NCBI GenBank assembly: GCA_934098445.1
Contig: CAKOOW010000009.1
Span: 1-33,706, forward strand
Source: an uncultured Bacilli bacterium
Lineage (GTDB): Bacteria; Bacillota_I; Bacilli_A; RF39; UBA660
Reading direction: 5' to 3'
DNA length: 33,706 bases
Below the pieces are notes generated by a model. It saw only the letters and a program-made list of their open reading frames with translations. It was not told where the DNA came from and made no database searches. This document shows positions 7,857-15,634 of this stretch, in pieces (position 1 is the first letter of the stretch; each line of letters starts with the position of its first letter). The position numbers and the translations under genes were made by a program.

Positions 7857-9002
7857 ATGAAAAAGATAACTATTCTTTCCTTACATTTAGGATACGGAGG
7901 AGCAGAAAGGTGTATTACTAATTTAGCTAATAGTTTAGTTAATACTTATAAAGTGGAGATTTTATCAGTTTATAAGTTATATGAAGAACCGGCTTTTTTC
8001 TTAGATAAAAGGGTTAATGTGAGATATTTAACTGATGTTAAGCCTAATAGGGATGATATTCGGTATGATTTAAAGCATTTTAAAATATTTAGTTTAGTTA
8101 GGGACTTCTTTTATGCTTTGAAGGTGTTATATCAAAAGAAACATAGGACCATTGATGCGATTGATGCTTGTGATAGTGATATTATTTTGAGTACAAAGGT
8201 TTATTTTAATAAGCTTTTAGGAGAGTATAAGAACACTGGGGTCAAGGCAATTGGCTGGGAACATAATTATAATAATCATACTAAGAAAGAGATTAGAGAG
8301 TTTGTTAAGTCTTGTCATTACTTGGATGAAGTGGTAATGGTTAATAAAGAGTTAAAAGATTTTTATGAAAAGGAATTTAGAAAGAATAAGATATCTTGTA
8401 AAGTTAGATATATTCCTAATTATATTGATAGTCTAAGTAAGACTAATAGTTCTTTAGAAAGTAATAATCTCATTAGTGTTGGGCGTTTAGAAGCTGTTAA
8501 AGGTTTTACGGACTTAATTAAAGTTATGCAGTTAGTGGATTTGAATTATCAAGGAGTTCATTTGACTTTGGTTGGTGATGGTAAAGAAAAAGATAATATT
8601 TTTAAAGAAGTTGTTAAAGACAATTTGACTAGTAAAGTTAAAATGACAGGATATTTATTTCAAGAAGATATTGATAAGCTTTATGATGAGGCAGCTATTT
8701 ATGTTATGACTAGTCATTCGGAGTCTTTTGGTCTAGTGATGTTAGAGGCGATGGCTCATGGATTACCGGTAGTGGCGTTTTCTTCAGCCGAAGGAGCTAG
8801 GGAACTTATTAAAGATGGTTATAATGGTTATTTGATTGATAATCGTAATGAACATGAGATGGCAGAAAAGATAGTTAGTCTTCTTAAAAATCGTAAGACT
8901 TTAAAAGAGATGGGGAAGAATGCTTTGAAGGTGGCTAATCTTTATACTAAGGATGAAGTCATTAAGAAGTGGGTAGAGTTGTTTGATGAAGAAACTAAGT
9001 AA
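7857..9002 (+). CDS. GT4-family glycosyltransferase
   Basis: The 381-residue GT-B fold enzyme has an N-terminal acceptor domain beginning KKITILSLHLGYGGAER (GGAER at 14-18). Its C-terminal donor domain has the ISVGRLEAVKGF strand (about 206-217). The E-x7-E motif SESFGLVMLEAM has Glu289 and Glu297. Retaining GT4 enzymes of this type build surface glycans or glycolipids from nucleotide sugars at the inner membrane face. No membrane segment was seen. AGGTGATAGA precedes the ATG. The 3' end overlaps the O-antigen ligase-like gene by 17 bases, so the two form a pair. Sugar specificity cannot be read from the sequence. Confidence 0.92.
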   Translation: MKKITILSLHLGYGGAERCITNLANSLVNTYKVEILSVYKLYEEPAFFLDKRVNVRYLTDVKPNRDDIRYDLKHFKIFSLVRDFFYALKVLYQKKHRTIDAIDACDSDIILSTKVYFNKLLGEYKNTGVKAIGWEHNYNNHTKKEIREFVKSCHYLDEVVMVNKELKDFYEKEFRKNKISCKVRYIPNYIDSLSKTNSSLESNNLISVGRLEAVKGFTDLIKVMQLVDLNYQGVHLTLVGDGKEKDNIFKEVVKDNLTSKVKMTGYLFQEDIDKLYDEAAIYVMTSHSESFGLVMLEAMAHGLPVVAFSSAEGARELIKDGYNGYLIDNRNEHEMAEKIVSLLKNRKTLKEMGKNALKVANLYTKDEVIKKWVELFDEETK

Positions 9003-10224
9003 GTTTTTAGAATTAGTAATTGTAATTTTTATTATCATACAACCTATCTTGGATAGTATTTCTTATTTACAGGGGAGGTATCTATCTAATGTAATTAGTC
9101 TTTCTGGTCTTATAAGAACGTTTTTTCTGGGACTTATGATAATTGTTTTACTATGTAAAGATAAAAGAAAAGAAGTTTTTGTTCTCTTAGTATTTTTTAT
9201 TACTTATTTAGGGGGACAGGTTCTTTTAAATAAGAATAGTCTTTTTAGTAGTCTTAATAGTTTACTGACGGTGTTTTATCTACCGGTTAGTTTATTGTTC
9301 TTTAAGAATAGGGATAATAAGTATTTGGATTTACGAGTAATAACTTATATTTATTTAGGATATCTTAGTTTAATTATTATTCCTTATCTTTTTAAATATG
9401 GTAATTATGCGAGTAATTTCTATGAGGGAAAAAGTGGATTCTATGGTCTTTTTTATGGGGGTAATGAGATTAGTAATATTCTGGTTATTTTATTACCTTT
9501 AGTAATAGAATATTTAAAAGAGAGGAAGAATTTATTCTTAATAATACTAGTGTTCTTAGAGCTAATGGGATGTATCTATTTAGTGGGGACAAAGACTATT
9601 ATTATGGGAAGTATCTTAGTTAGTATTTATTATTTAGGGAAGTATTATAAGTCTTTGGATACAAGGTTTAGAAGATGGTTATTACCTTTAGGAGTTATAG
9701 GGATTATTCTACTTATTATAGTTTTACCGAAGTTAAATGTTTATAAGAATATTATGATGGCTATTAATTATTATAATTTAAGTATTAGGGAAATCTTTAG
9801 TCTTAAGGGTTTAGATAAGTTGGTTTTTAGTGGAAGATTAGAGATTTTAGGGAAAGTTAATGGTCTTTATATGAAGAGTAATTGGAGTAATATTTTCTTA
9901 GGACTAAGTAATAGTTATGTTAATGTGTATAAGGGAATTGAAATAGATATTTTTGATATTTTTTATACGGTTGGTATTTTAGGGATAGGAGTTTATATTT
10001 ATCTGAGTTATAAAGGGTTAAGAATGAGTAAGATAAAAGAGCCTTACTTAGTTAGTTTAGTTTTAGGTATTTTGATTTCTTTAGTAACAGGGCATGTTTT
10101 GATGAGTTCTAATGTTAGTGTTTATTTAGGAGTACTCTTGTTACTTAATAATAATTCTAAGAAGAGAAAAGATAAATATAATCGTAAAAATTTAGTTAAT
10201 TCTTTAAAAGAAATTTTACATTAG
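8986..10224 (+). CDS. O-antigen ligase/polymerase-like polytopic membrane protein
   Basis: The protein has about 412 residues with some ten to twelve hydrophobic segments separated by short loops. The largest loop lies roughly at 130-160 and includes FYEGKSGFYGLFYGGNEISN before the next membrane segment. The size and pattern fit the O-antigen ligase/Wzy superfamily (PF04932- or PF13425-like), which transfers or polymerises undecaprenyl-linked glycans outside the membrane. The pairing with a GT4 gene, which it overlaps by 17 bases, supports this. A TTG at 8983 directly precedes the ATG chosen here. The C-terminus is basic and cytosolic (NNNSKKRKDKYNRK). The catalytic loop was not positively identified, so the function is probable rather than sure. 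Confidence 0.7.
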   Translation: MKKLSKFLELVIVIFIIIQPILDSISYLQGRYLSNVISLSGLIRTFFLGLMIIVLLCKDKRKEVFVLLVFFITYLGGQVLLNKNSLFSSLNSLLTVFYLPVSLLFFKNRDNKYLDLRVITYIYLGYLSLIIIPYLFKYGNYASNFYEGKSGFYGLFYGGNEISNILVILLPLVIEYLKERKNLFLIILVFLELMGCIYLVGTKTIIMGSILVSIYYLGKYYKSLDTRFRRWLLPLGVIGIILLIIVLPKLNVYKNIMMAINYYNLSIREIFSLKGLDKLVFSGRLEILGKVNGLYMKSNWSNIFLGLSNSYVNVYKGIEIDIFDIFYTVGILGIGVYIYLSYKGLRMSKIKEPYLVSLVLGILISLVTGHVLMSSNVSVYLGVLLLLNNNSKKRKDKYNRKNLVNSLKEILH

Positions 10225-10252
10225 ATATGAGTTTAGAAGAATATAGATAGTT

Positions 10253-10297
10253 AAAGACTTATTTAATTCGTTAGAGAGGTAAGTAAGTCTTTTTTTG
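10253..10297 (+). terminator. Intrinsic terminator after the ligase-like gene
   Basis: A 13-bp stem AAAGACTTATTTA / TAAGTAAGTCTTT (10253-10265 and 10280-10292, one G-U pair) is followed by a T7 run. Confidence 0.85.
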
Positions 10298-10359
10298 ATG
10301 GATAAGAAAGCCCTATATAAATAATGAAAAGTTTCTAAAGACTTATTATTTCTTAAGAA

Positions 10360-10445
10360 TATAGGATACCTAAATATTAAAAAAAATACAAGTTAAATTC
10401 GACTTAATATGACAAAATAATTATAGGTATTTGGTGTATCCTATA
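10360..10445. repeat. 10-bp inverted repeat pair upstream of the cse60-like gene
   Basis: TATAGGATAC at 10360-10369 is the exact complement of GTATCCTATA at 10436-10445, with 66 bp between. The inner flanks also match partly (CCTAAATA and TAGGTATTTGG). It spans the presumed promoter and leader of the Cse60-like/flippase operon. It may be a two-site operator or a long RNA hairpin; the role is unknown. Confidence 0.5.
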
Positions 10446-10460
10446 GATAGAGATGATAAT

Positions 10461-10634
10461 ATGAGAGTTAAAGTGTTTGATTGTGAGCATGAAAAAGATT
10501 TAGAAAGTGATATTAATATGTTTCTTGCTGATGATACTTATGATATAATTGATATCAAGTATTGTGTTTCGACATCGATGTTTTCGGAGGAACAGATTTA
10601 TTGTTATTCAGCGATGGTGATATACAAATGTTAA
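10461..10634 (+). CDS. Cse60-like small sporulation protein
   Basis: The protein has 57 residues. I chose the ATG at 10461 over a TTG ten codons upstream because the family pattern starts directly at MRVKVFD. The sequence MRVKVFDCEHEKDLESDIN, then IDIKYCVST, then EEQIYCYSAMVIY, matches what I recall of the Cse60 family (DUF2758). That family is a short acidic protein made under sigma-E during sporulation in Bacillus, with no known biochemical role. The stop codon overlaps the ATG of the following flippase by 7 bases, so the two are coupled. The ribosome site is weak (agagatgataat). Family call is fairly firm; any role in sporulation here is inferred. Confidence 0.75.
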   Translation: MRVKVFDCEHEKDLESDINMFLADDTYDIIDIKYCVSTSMFSEEQIYCYSAMVIYKC

Positions 10635-12283
10635 GGAAGTGGTCGACTTTGAAAAAAAGTTCGTTTATTGAAGGAACATTCATTGCAACTTTAGCAATAG
10701 TTATTGTAAAAATTATGGGAATGCTTTATGTAATTCCTTTTTATGCGATTGTAGGAACAACTGGGGCGGCTTTGTACTCTTATGCTTATAATATTTATAA
10801 TATTTTTTTAGATATATCAACGGTCGGATTACCCATTGCTATTTCAAAGATTACTAATGAGTTTCATACTTTGAAGATGTATGATGCGAAAAAAAGAGCT
10901 TATGATATTGCGATTAAGATTATGCGTTTTATTTCGGTAGGAATCTTTATTATTTTGTTTATTTTTGCTTATCCAATAGCGTCTTTTATAATTGGGGATT
11001 TGACGGGGGGAAATACCAAAGAAGCGATTACTCTGGTTATTAGAACGGTATCTTTAGCTATTTTAGTAATTCCTTATTTAAGTGTTGCTAAGGGGTATTT
11101 GCAAGGACATAATGTTATTAATATCTCTAGTATTAGTAATGTTTTAGAGCAGGTTATTCGTATTTTAATCATTATAGTGGGGAGTTTCTTAGCTATTAAG
11201 GTATTTCATTTAAGTTATGTTTATGGGGTTGTAATTGCTTTAAGTGGGGCTTTCTTTGGCGGACTTGTTAGTTATTTTTATGTTAAGCATAAGATGAATA
11301 AGAATAAAAAAGAGCTCGGACTTATTGAGACTAAGAAAAAAGATAAGATTACAGATAAAGAAATTATAAAGAAGTTGGCTAGTTATGCTATTCCTTATAT
11401 AATTATTAATTCCGTATCTTCTATTTATAGTTTTGTTGATATGATTTTAGTTTTAAGAGGGTTAGAGGCTCTTGGCTATGCCACTAAGGAAATTGAGTTC
11501 ATTTCTTCTTCAATTTCTACTTGGGCGGGTAAGATTAATATGATAGTAATAAGTATTGCTATGGGAATGACTATTAGTTTGATACCATCCATTGTGCATG
11601 CTTATACTTTGAAAAAATGGGATGATGTTAATAATAAGATTAATACTTCCTTTAAGATTATTGCGTTTGTAAGTTTACCAATGGCTATTGGTTTATCAAT
11701 TTTATCTCAGGAAGTTTGGCAAGTCTTCTATGGGGCCAGTGATATAGGTGCTTCTATCTTAAGTGTTTCGGTCTTTGTGGCTTGTTCACTAAATTTCTAT
11801 ATGATTACTTCTAGTATTATGCAGTCTTTAAATAAATATAAGATTGTTTATATTGCTACTATTTGTGGACTTCTTAGTAATGCTATTTTAGATATTCCGT
11901 TAATGTATTTATTTAAGTTTATTGGTATTAAGCCTTATCTAGGACCTTTAGTATCTAGTATTATTGGGTATATTTTATCCGTGTTTATTAATTTGGGGGC
12001 TATTAAAAAAGAAGAAAAACAGATTAATTATAGTGAGGCTATAAAGACAATTTTTCTTATTTTAGTACCAGCTTTAATAATGACAGTTATCTTAGTAGCT
12101 CTTAGAACCCTATTACCAATGGCTACGCCAACGAGATTAAAGGCTATTTTAAGTATTATTGTTTATGCGATAATTGGGTGTATCATTTATCTTGGTATTG
12201 CTTATAAGATGGGGCTTTTAGAAAGGATTTTTGGAAAAGAATTATTAGCTAAGATATTAAAAAAACTTAAACTAAAAGTCTAA
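10628..12283 (+). CDS. SpoVB/MurJ (YtgP-like) family lipid flippase
   Basis: The 551-residue MATE/MOP-type transporter has about 14 hydrophobic segments. The N-terminal block (GMLYVIPFYAIVG, then LYSYAYNIYNIFLDISTVGL, then PIAISKI) is the family signature. These proteins flip lipid II or other undecaprenyl-linked precursors across the membrane; YtgP works in growing cells and SpoVB in spore cortex synthesis. The start is the ATG at 10628, which overlaps the Cse60-like stop and has GGTGAT 6 nt upstream; the frame is open further back into the cse60 gene, but that part shows no homology. The length is nearer YtgP, while the coupling to cse60 favours a sporulation role. I cannot decide between them. 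The 3' end contains the terminator of the convergent gene. Confidence 0.88.
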   Translation: MLRKWSTLKKSSFIEGTFIATLAIVIVKIMGMLYVIPFYAIVGTTGAALYSYAYNIYNIFLDISTVGLPIAISKITNEFHTLKMYDAKKRAYDIAIKIMRFISVGIFIILFIFAYPIASFIIGDLTGGNTKEAITLVIRTVSLAILVIPYLSVAKGYLQGHNVINISSISNVLEQVIRILIIIVGSFLAIKVFHLSYVYGVVIALSGAFFGGLVSYFYVKHKMNKNKKELGLIETKKKDKITDKEIIKKLASYAIPYIIINSVSSIYSFVDMILVLRGLEALGYATKEIEFISSSISTWAGKINMIVISIAMGMTISLIPSIVHAYTLKKWDDVNNKINTSFKIIAFVSLPMAIGLSILSQEVWQVFYGASDIGASILSVSVFVACSLNFYMITSSIMQSLNKYKIVYIATICGLLSNAILDIPLMYLFKFIGIKPYLGPLVSSIIGYILSVFINLGAIKKEEKQINYSEAIKTIFLILVPALIMTVILVALRTLLPMATPTRLKAILSIIVYAIIGCIIYLGIAYKMGLLERIFGKELLAKILKKLKLKV

Positions 12284-12286
12284 GTT
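12257..12286 (-). terminator. Terminator of the minus-strand 12285-12611 gene
   Basis: Read on the minus strand, AACTTAGACT / AGTTTAAGTT (12286-12277 and 12273-12264, one mismatch) is followed by a T-rich run. It lies inside the last codons of the flippase gene on the opposite strand. Confidence 0.7.
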
Positions 12287-12611
12287 AAACCATGTATAAA
12301 TTATTATTAGTAATGTCTTCCGTTGTGATTTGGGCTTTATTTTCAAGTTTAGTAATTCTAGCGTCTAAACGGTTGATACTGCGCTCTAGCTTAGCTAAAC
12401 GGTTGTCGTAATCATTAACGGCGCCATTATTGTAGACATTTTGATTTTGATAATTATAATCCATGGGTACAGGACCTTGGTAAAAAGAGTTAGAAGCGCT
12501 TTGACTTTGAATATTAGGGCTCATATAGTTCATCCCTGGTTGATTGGGGTTTATGTAATTTAAAGAACTCATATTAGATTCTGAAAAGAAAGAGTTGCGT
12601 GATTTTAACAT
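12285..12611 (-). CDS. Asn/Gln/Ser/Tyr-rich small protein with C-terminal coiled coil
   Basis: The protein has 108 residues and no recognised family. Residues 1-65 are low-complexity and rich in Asn, Gln, Ser, Tyr, Met and Pro (for example NPNQPGMNYMSPNIQSQS), resembling coat-type structural proteins. Residues about 68-94 (NRLAKLERSINRLDARITKL) form a clear heptad coiled coil for oligomerisation. A perfect AGGAGG lies 7 nt before the start codon. No signal peptide or membrane segment was seen. It is convergent with the flippase gene, one base apart, and divergent from trmB. A CATAnnnTA box with an AC 16 bp upstream of it precedes it on the minus strand. A spore coat or other structural role is a guess from composition and context. 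Confidence 0.7.
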   Translation of the reverse strand: MLKSRNSFFSESNMSSLNYINPNQPGMNYMSPNIQSQSASNSFYQGPVPMDYNYQNQNVYNNGAVNDYDNRLAKLERSINRLDARITKLENKAQITTEDITNNNLYMV

Positions 12612-12629
12612 AATAATTCCTCCTAAAAA

Positions 12630-12656
12630 TATTTTATGTAATTGTAAGAAAGTAGT
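12630..12656 (-). promoter_or_regulatory. Possible sigma-K-like promoter of the 12285-12611 gene
   Basis: On the minus strand CATAAAATA (12638-12630) fits the CATAnnnTA -10 consensus, and an AC (12656-12655) lies 16 bp upstream as expected for sigma-K. Such short AT-rich matches occur by chance, so confidence is low. Confidence 0.3.
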
Positions 12657-12662
12657 GATAAT

Positions 12663-13310
12663 ATGCGTATTAGAAATATAAAAAATGCAGATGAGATAGT
12701 AAAAAATAATTCTTATGTATTAAATAATCCTAAAGAATATAGGGGACATTTTAACGAAGTATTTGGAAATGATAATCCTATTCACTTAGAAATAGGGATG
12801 GGAAAGGGTAACTTTTTGATTAGTAGAGCTCTAAATAATCCGGATATTAATTTTATTGGGGTAGAAAAGTATACTTCTATTGTAGCGAGAGCTTTAAAGA
12901 AGTTAGAAAATCTTAAATTACCTAATTTAAAGATTATTAATGGGGATGCTTTGGAACTTAAGGAAATTTTTGATAAAGAGATAAGTACTATCTACCTTAA
13001 TTTTTCTGATCCTTGGCCTAAAGAAAGACATGCGAAGAGAAGACTTACGAGTAGGGTGTTTTTAAGTATATATGATGATATTTTTAAGGGTGATGGGGTT
13101 ATTATTCAGAAGACTGATAATGTTAATCTTTTTGAGAGTAGTATTATTTCTTTAACTAATTATGGCTATAAGATTGTGGATATTTCTTTGGATTTATGGA
13201 AGACCGATAAGGTTTATGAAGAAACGGAGTATGAACATAAATTTAAGAGTCAGGGTGTAAAAATTAATTATTTGAAAGCAGTAAAACTATCCAATTTAAA
13301 AAATCTTTGA
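12663..13310 (+). CDS. trmB: tRNA (guanine-N7)-methyltransferase TrmB
   Basis: This 215-residue SAM-dependent enzyme methylates G46 in the variable loop of tRNAs. The SAM-binding motif LEIGMGKGNF lies at about 38-47. The family hallmark DPWPKERHAKRRL lies at about 117-129, and the C-terminal TEYEHKF is also diagnostic (the usual T-x-Y-E-x-(K/R)-F). The ATG has only a weak GTAGTGAT upstream. It is divergent from the coat-like gene with about 50 bp between. The stop codon touches the promoter of the lipoprotein gene. Confidence 0.96.
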   Translation: MRIRNIKNADEIVKNNSYVLNNPKEYRGHFNEVFGNDNPIHLEIGMGKGNFLISRALNNPDINFIGVEKYTSIVARALKKLENLKLPNLKIINGDALELKEIFDKEISTIYLNFSDPWPKERHAKRRLTSRVFLSIYDDIFKGDGVIIQKTDNVNLFESSIISLTNYGYKIVDISLDLWKTDKVYEETEYEHKFKSQGVKINYLKAVKLSNLKNL

Positions 13311-13317
13311 TATAATG
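13309..13317 (+). promoter_or_regulatory. Extended -10 promoter of the lipoprotein operon
   Basis: TGATATAAT is a consensus extended -10 (TGn plus TATAAT), overlapping the trmB stop codon. The -35 region at 13289-13294 (TATCCA) is poor, as expected for an extended -10 promoter. Confidence 0.6.
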
Positions 13318-13336
13318 AGGTTGGAGTAGGAAGATT

Positions 13337-13978
13337 ATGAAGAAATTATTAGTAGTTTTAATAGCCATCTTGATTTTAAGTGGGTGTAGTAATATTCAAA
13401 GTAAGGACTATGATACTTTAATTAATGAGGCTGCTAGTAGTAAATATGATATCATTAATACTTATCGAACGGGATATAAATATTATACTCCTGGGAATAT
13501 GGCTGTTAGTAATATTTTGGATTATAATGAGACTTTAGAGGATAGTAGTCATAAATACTATTTTTATGTTGATGTTGTTAGTTATTATAACCGAGTAATT
13601 GAAAATTATGAAGTGAATCCTAATGCTTATTATTCTAAGGTTATTAATTATCAAGATAAGTATGGTTATATTGAAATAAATAAGTGGAAGAATGGGAAGT
13701 ATTTACTTGAAATTATGTATAATTATGCTAAAATAGAAGTGATAGTAGAAGAGAGTTTTCTAAAAGAGGCGATTAGTTATGCTATGGTGATTTTAACTAG
13801 TGTTAAGTATAATAATAATGTTTTAGAAAATATTGTGGGAGAGAATGTCTTAACATCTAAGGAGATAGAGTTTAATATCTTTGAAACGAAGAAGAGTGAG
13901 TCGAACTTCTTAAAAGTATCAGAAGAGGATATTTATGAGGATAATGATACTGTTAAAGATCCAGACTTAGTAAAATGA
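13337..13978 (+). CDS. Putative lipoprotein of unknown function
   Basis: The protein has 213 residues. The N-terminus (MKKLLVVLIAILILSGCSN) is a type II signal peptide with lipobox LSGC, so Cys17 is expected to be lipidated and the protein held on the outer face of the membrane. The mature part is rich in Tyr, Asn, Asp and Val with no motif I recognise. GTAGGAAG precedes the ATG. It opens a run of four closely spaced genes ending at 15569. Confidence 0.75.
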   Translation: MKKLLVVLIAILILSGCSNIQSKDYDTLINEAASSKYDIINTYRTGYKYYTPGNMAVSNILDYNETLEDSSHKYYFYVDVVSYYNRVIENYEVNPNAYYSKVINYQDKYGYIEINKWKNGKYLLEIMYNYAKIEVIVEESFLKEAISYAMVILTSVKYNNNVLENIVGENVLTSKEIEFNIFETKKSESNFLKVSEEDIYEDNDTVKDPDLVK

Positions 13979-13991
13979 AAGTAGGAGCAAT

Positions 13992-14864
13992 ATGAGTTTT
14001 TTTGATAAGTTAAAAAATGTTTTATTTGAGGATGAAGAAGAAGTAAGTGAAGAGACTTCACCAAAAGAAGAGGTAAAAACTGAAGAGGTGAGATTTTCTA
14101 GTAAGCCTAAAGAGACTAAGGTAGAGGAGCCCCCTAAAGAAGAGGCGAAAGAGACTACGGTATTTCAAAGCTTTGATGAGGAAGAATTTGACCGTATTGC
14201 AGCTATTAATAAGAATCGTTTGTTAGAGCGGGATAGAAAAGCTAGAGAAGAGAAAGAACGTCAGGAAAGGGAACAGGAGATTAGTCGGAAAGAGGCTATT
14301 AATAGTTCCAGAGAAAATTATCGTCGATATGAAGAGTTAAGATATGGGAAGAGTAGTACCAAAGATACGACAGAATATCATAAGACTAGTGAGGCTCAAC
14401 AAAATATTTATAATAAGCCATTAGCGTCGAAGGAAGAACCTAAGAAGTTTAGACCATCGCCAGTAATTTCTCCGGTTTATGGAGTTTTAGGGGAAAATTA
14501 TAAAAAAGAAGATATTTTACCAAGAGCATCCAGCGAGGGGACACTTCCTAAGATAATGGATGTTGATAATGTTCGGAAGAAAGCTTTTGGTATTTTGGAA
14601 CAGAATATGGATACGAATGAAGTTTTACAAGACTTTAAAGGAGATAGTGAGATACCTTTAGAGAAGATTGATGAAAATCTTGATGAAGATATTATGGGTA
14701 AGACTATTAAGATTGATGTTGATGATGTTAAGAAAGAGTTAGATAAAAAAGAAGAGATAGATAGTTCTGATACTAAGGCTAGTGTTAAGAAGGATGATGA
14801 GGCTTTAGAGAAAGATTTATTTAATTTGATTGATTCAATGTACGAAACAAGAGAGGATAAATAG
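13992..14864 (+). CDS. Acidic, coiled-coil cytoplasmic protein with an SPVYGVL motif
   Basis: The protein has 290 residues, is highly charged, and has no signal or membrane segment. The N-terminus MSFFDKLKNVLFEDEEE looks like a short amphipathic helix followed by an acidic stretch, reminiscent of SepF starts, but the SepF core is absent. Residues 75-115 are a Glu/Arg/Lys coiled coil. Residues 153-166 hold the Pro-rich FRPSPVISPVYGVL in otherwise disordered sequence, which looks like a docking peptide. The last 30 residues (EALEKDLFNLIDSMYETRE) are a predicted helix. AGGAG precedes the start. It sits between a lipoprotein and DUF948/YtxH genes, suggesting an envelope or division scaffold. No family is assigned. 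Confidence 0.7.
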   Translation: MSFFDKLKNVLFEDEEEVSEETSPKEEVKTEEVRFSSKPKETKVEEPPKEEAKETTVFQSFDEEEFDRIAAINKNRLLERDRKAREEKERQEREQEISRKEAINSSRENYRRYEELRYGKSSTKDTTEYHKTSEAQQNIYNKPLASKEEPKKFRPSPVISPVYGVLGENYKKEDILPRASSEGTLPKIMDVDNVRKKAFGILEQNMDTNEVLQDFKGDSEIPLEKIDENLDEDIMGKTIKIDVDDVKKELDKKEEIDSSDTKASVKKDDEALEKDLFNLIDSMYETREDK

Positions 14865-14866
14865 GT

Positions 14867-15181
14867 ATGTTTGTAGAATTTTTACAGGTATTTTTACCAT
14901 TAGTGATATATATTTTATTAATAATTATTTTGGTGGTAGGAATTATTATTGGTCTTAAGACTATTAAGACTTTAGATAAGTTAGATCATGTGGTTGATGA
15001 TGTTTCAAAGAAAGTTAGTAGTCTAAATGGGATTTTTTCGGTTATTGATTTAACAACTGATAAGATTGTAAGTATTACTGATAAAGTAGTTGAAATGGCT
15101 AGTGGTATTATTGGGAAAATCTTTAAGAAAAGAAATAAAAAAGTATTAACAAATGGAGAAGAAAATGAAAAAGAAGACTAA
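14867..15181 (+). CDS. DUF948-like membrane protein
   Basis: The protein has 104 residues. One N-terminal membrane segment (about 6-30, FLPLVIYILLIIILVVGIIIG) is followed by an amphipathic helix (TLDKLDHVVDDVSKKVSSLN) and a basic tail (KIFKKRNKK). This layout is that of DUF948 proteins, which often sit beside YtxH-type genes, as here. Function is unknown. It starts 2 bases after the previous stop and overlaps the YtxH-like gene. Confidence 0.75.
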   Translation: MFVEFLQVFLPLVIYILLIIILVVGIIIGLKTIKTLDKLDHVVDDVSKKVSSLNGIFSVIDLTTDKIVSITDKVVEMASGIIGKIFKKRNKKVLTNGEENEKED

Positions 15182-15569
15182 AGCTTTTATTATGGGGGCT
15201 TTAACTGGGGTTGGGATTGGTATTTTAGTAGCGCCTAATAAGGGGGAAGTTACTAGAAAAAAATTAGGCAATAAGATTAATCAAGTTACTTTATATATTA
15301 AAGAGATGGATAGTGAGTCTTTAAGAAGTGATTGCTTAAATATTTTAAATAATATTAAAGACTATTTAGAAGAGTTAAACTATGCTAAAGTAGAAAGTGA
15401 TGCTATTAAGATTAGTAATAATATTAAAAGAGAACTAGGTAAACTAAGTAAAAATGTTAGTGATACGGCAAAGCCGGTAGTTACTAAGGCTGTTAATGAT
15501 TTAAGAGATAATACGGTAGTTTTTTTGAAAAATGTTGTTAATAGTTTAGAGACAAAAGATATCAAATGA
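15165..15569 (+). CDS. YtxH-like protein
   Basis: The protein has 134 residues. The N-terminus KKKTKAFIMGALTGVGIGILVAPNKGEVTRKKL is the YtxH domain: a small glycine-rich membrane segment followed by AP-x-x-G-x-x-x-R. The remainder is helical and polar. The ATG at 15165 is chosen because GGAG (15155-15158) lies 6 nt upstream; an in-frame ATG at 15153 would overlap that site. YtxH proteins in Bacillus are linked to general stress and the cell surface, but no activity is known. It is the last gene of its operon and its stop codon lies inside the terminator. Confidence 0.75.
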   Translation: MKKKTKAFIMGALTGVGIGILVAPNKGEVTRKKLGNKINQVTLYIKEMDSESLRSDCLNILNNIKDYLEELNYAKVESDAIKISNNIKRELGKLSKNVSDTAKPVVTKAVNDLRDNTVVFLKNVVNSLETKDIK

Positions 15570-15580
15570 TGTCTTTTTTT
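15555..15580 (+). terminator. Intrinsic terminator of the lipoprotein-YtxH operon
   Basis: A 10-bp stem AAAGATATCA / TGATGTCTTT (15555-15564 and 15567-15576, one G-U) is followed by a T7 run. The TGA stop codon is part of the stem. Confidence 0.8.
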
Positions 15581-15581
15581 C

Positions 15582-15610
15582 TTGAAGAACATTAGAGAAA
15601 ATGATATTAT
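15582..15610 (+). promoter_or_regulatory. Promoter of the cadherin-like surface protein gene
   Basis: TTGAAG at 15582-15587 and TATTAT at 15605-15610 are 17 bp apart, with a TG one base before the -10 (extended -10). Confidence 0.65.
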
Positions 15611-15634
15611 AAAAGTGTTAGATATGAGGTTACT

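Noticed and set aside
10562..10627. Longer N-terminus for the SpoVB/MurJ-like protein
   Set aside because: The added residues overlap the Cse60-like gene, are unlike flippase starts, and the ATG at 10628 has its own GGTGAT site.
13992..14045. Annotation of the 290-residue protein as SepF
   Set aside because: Only the first short helix and acidic run are alike; the SepF core domain is absent.
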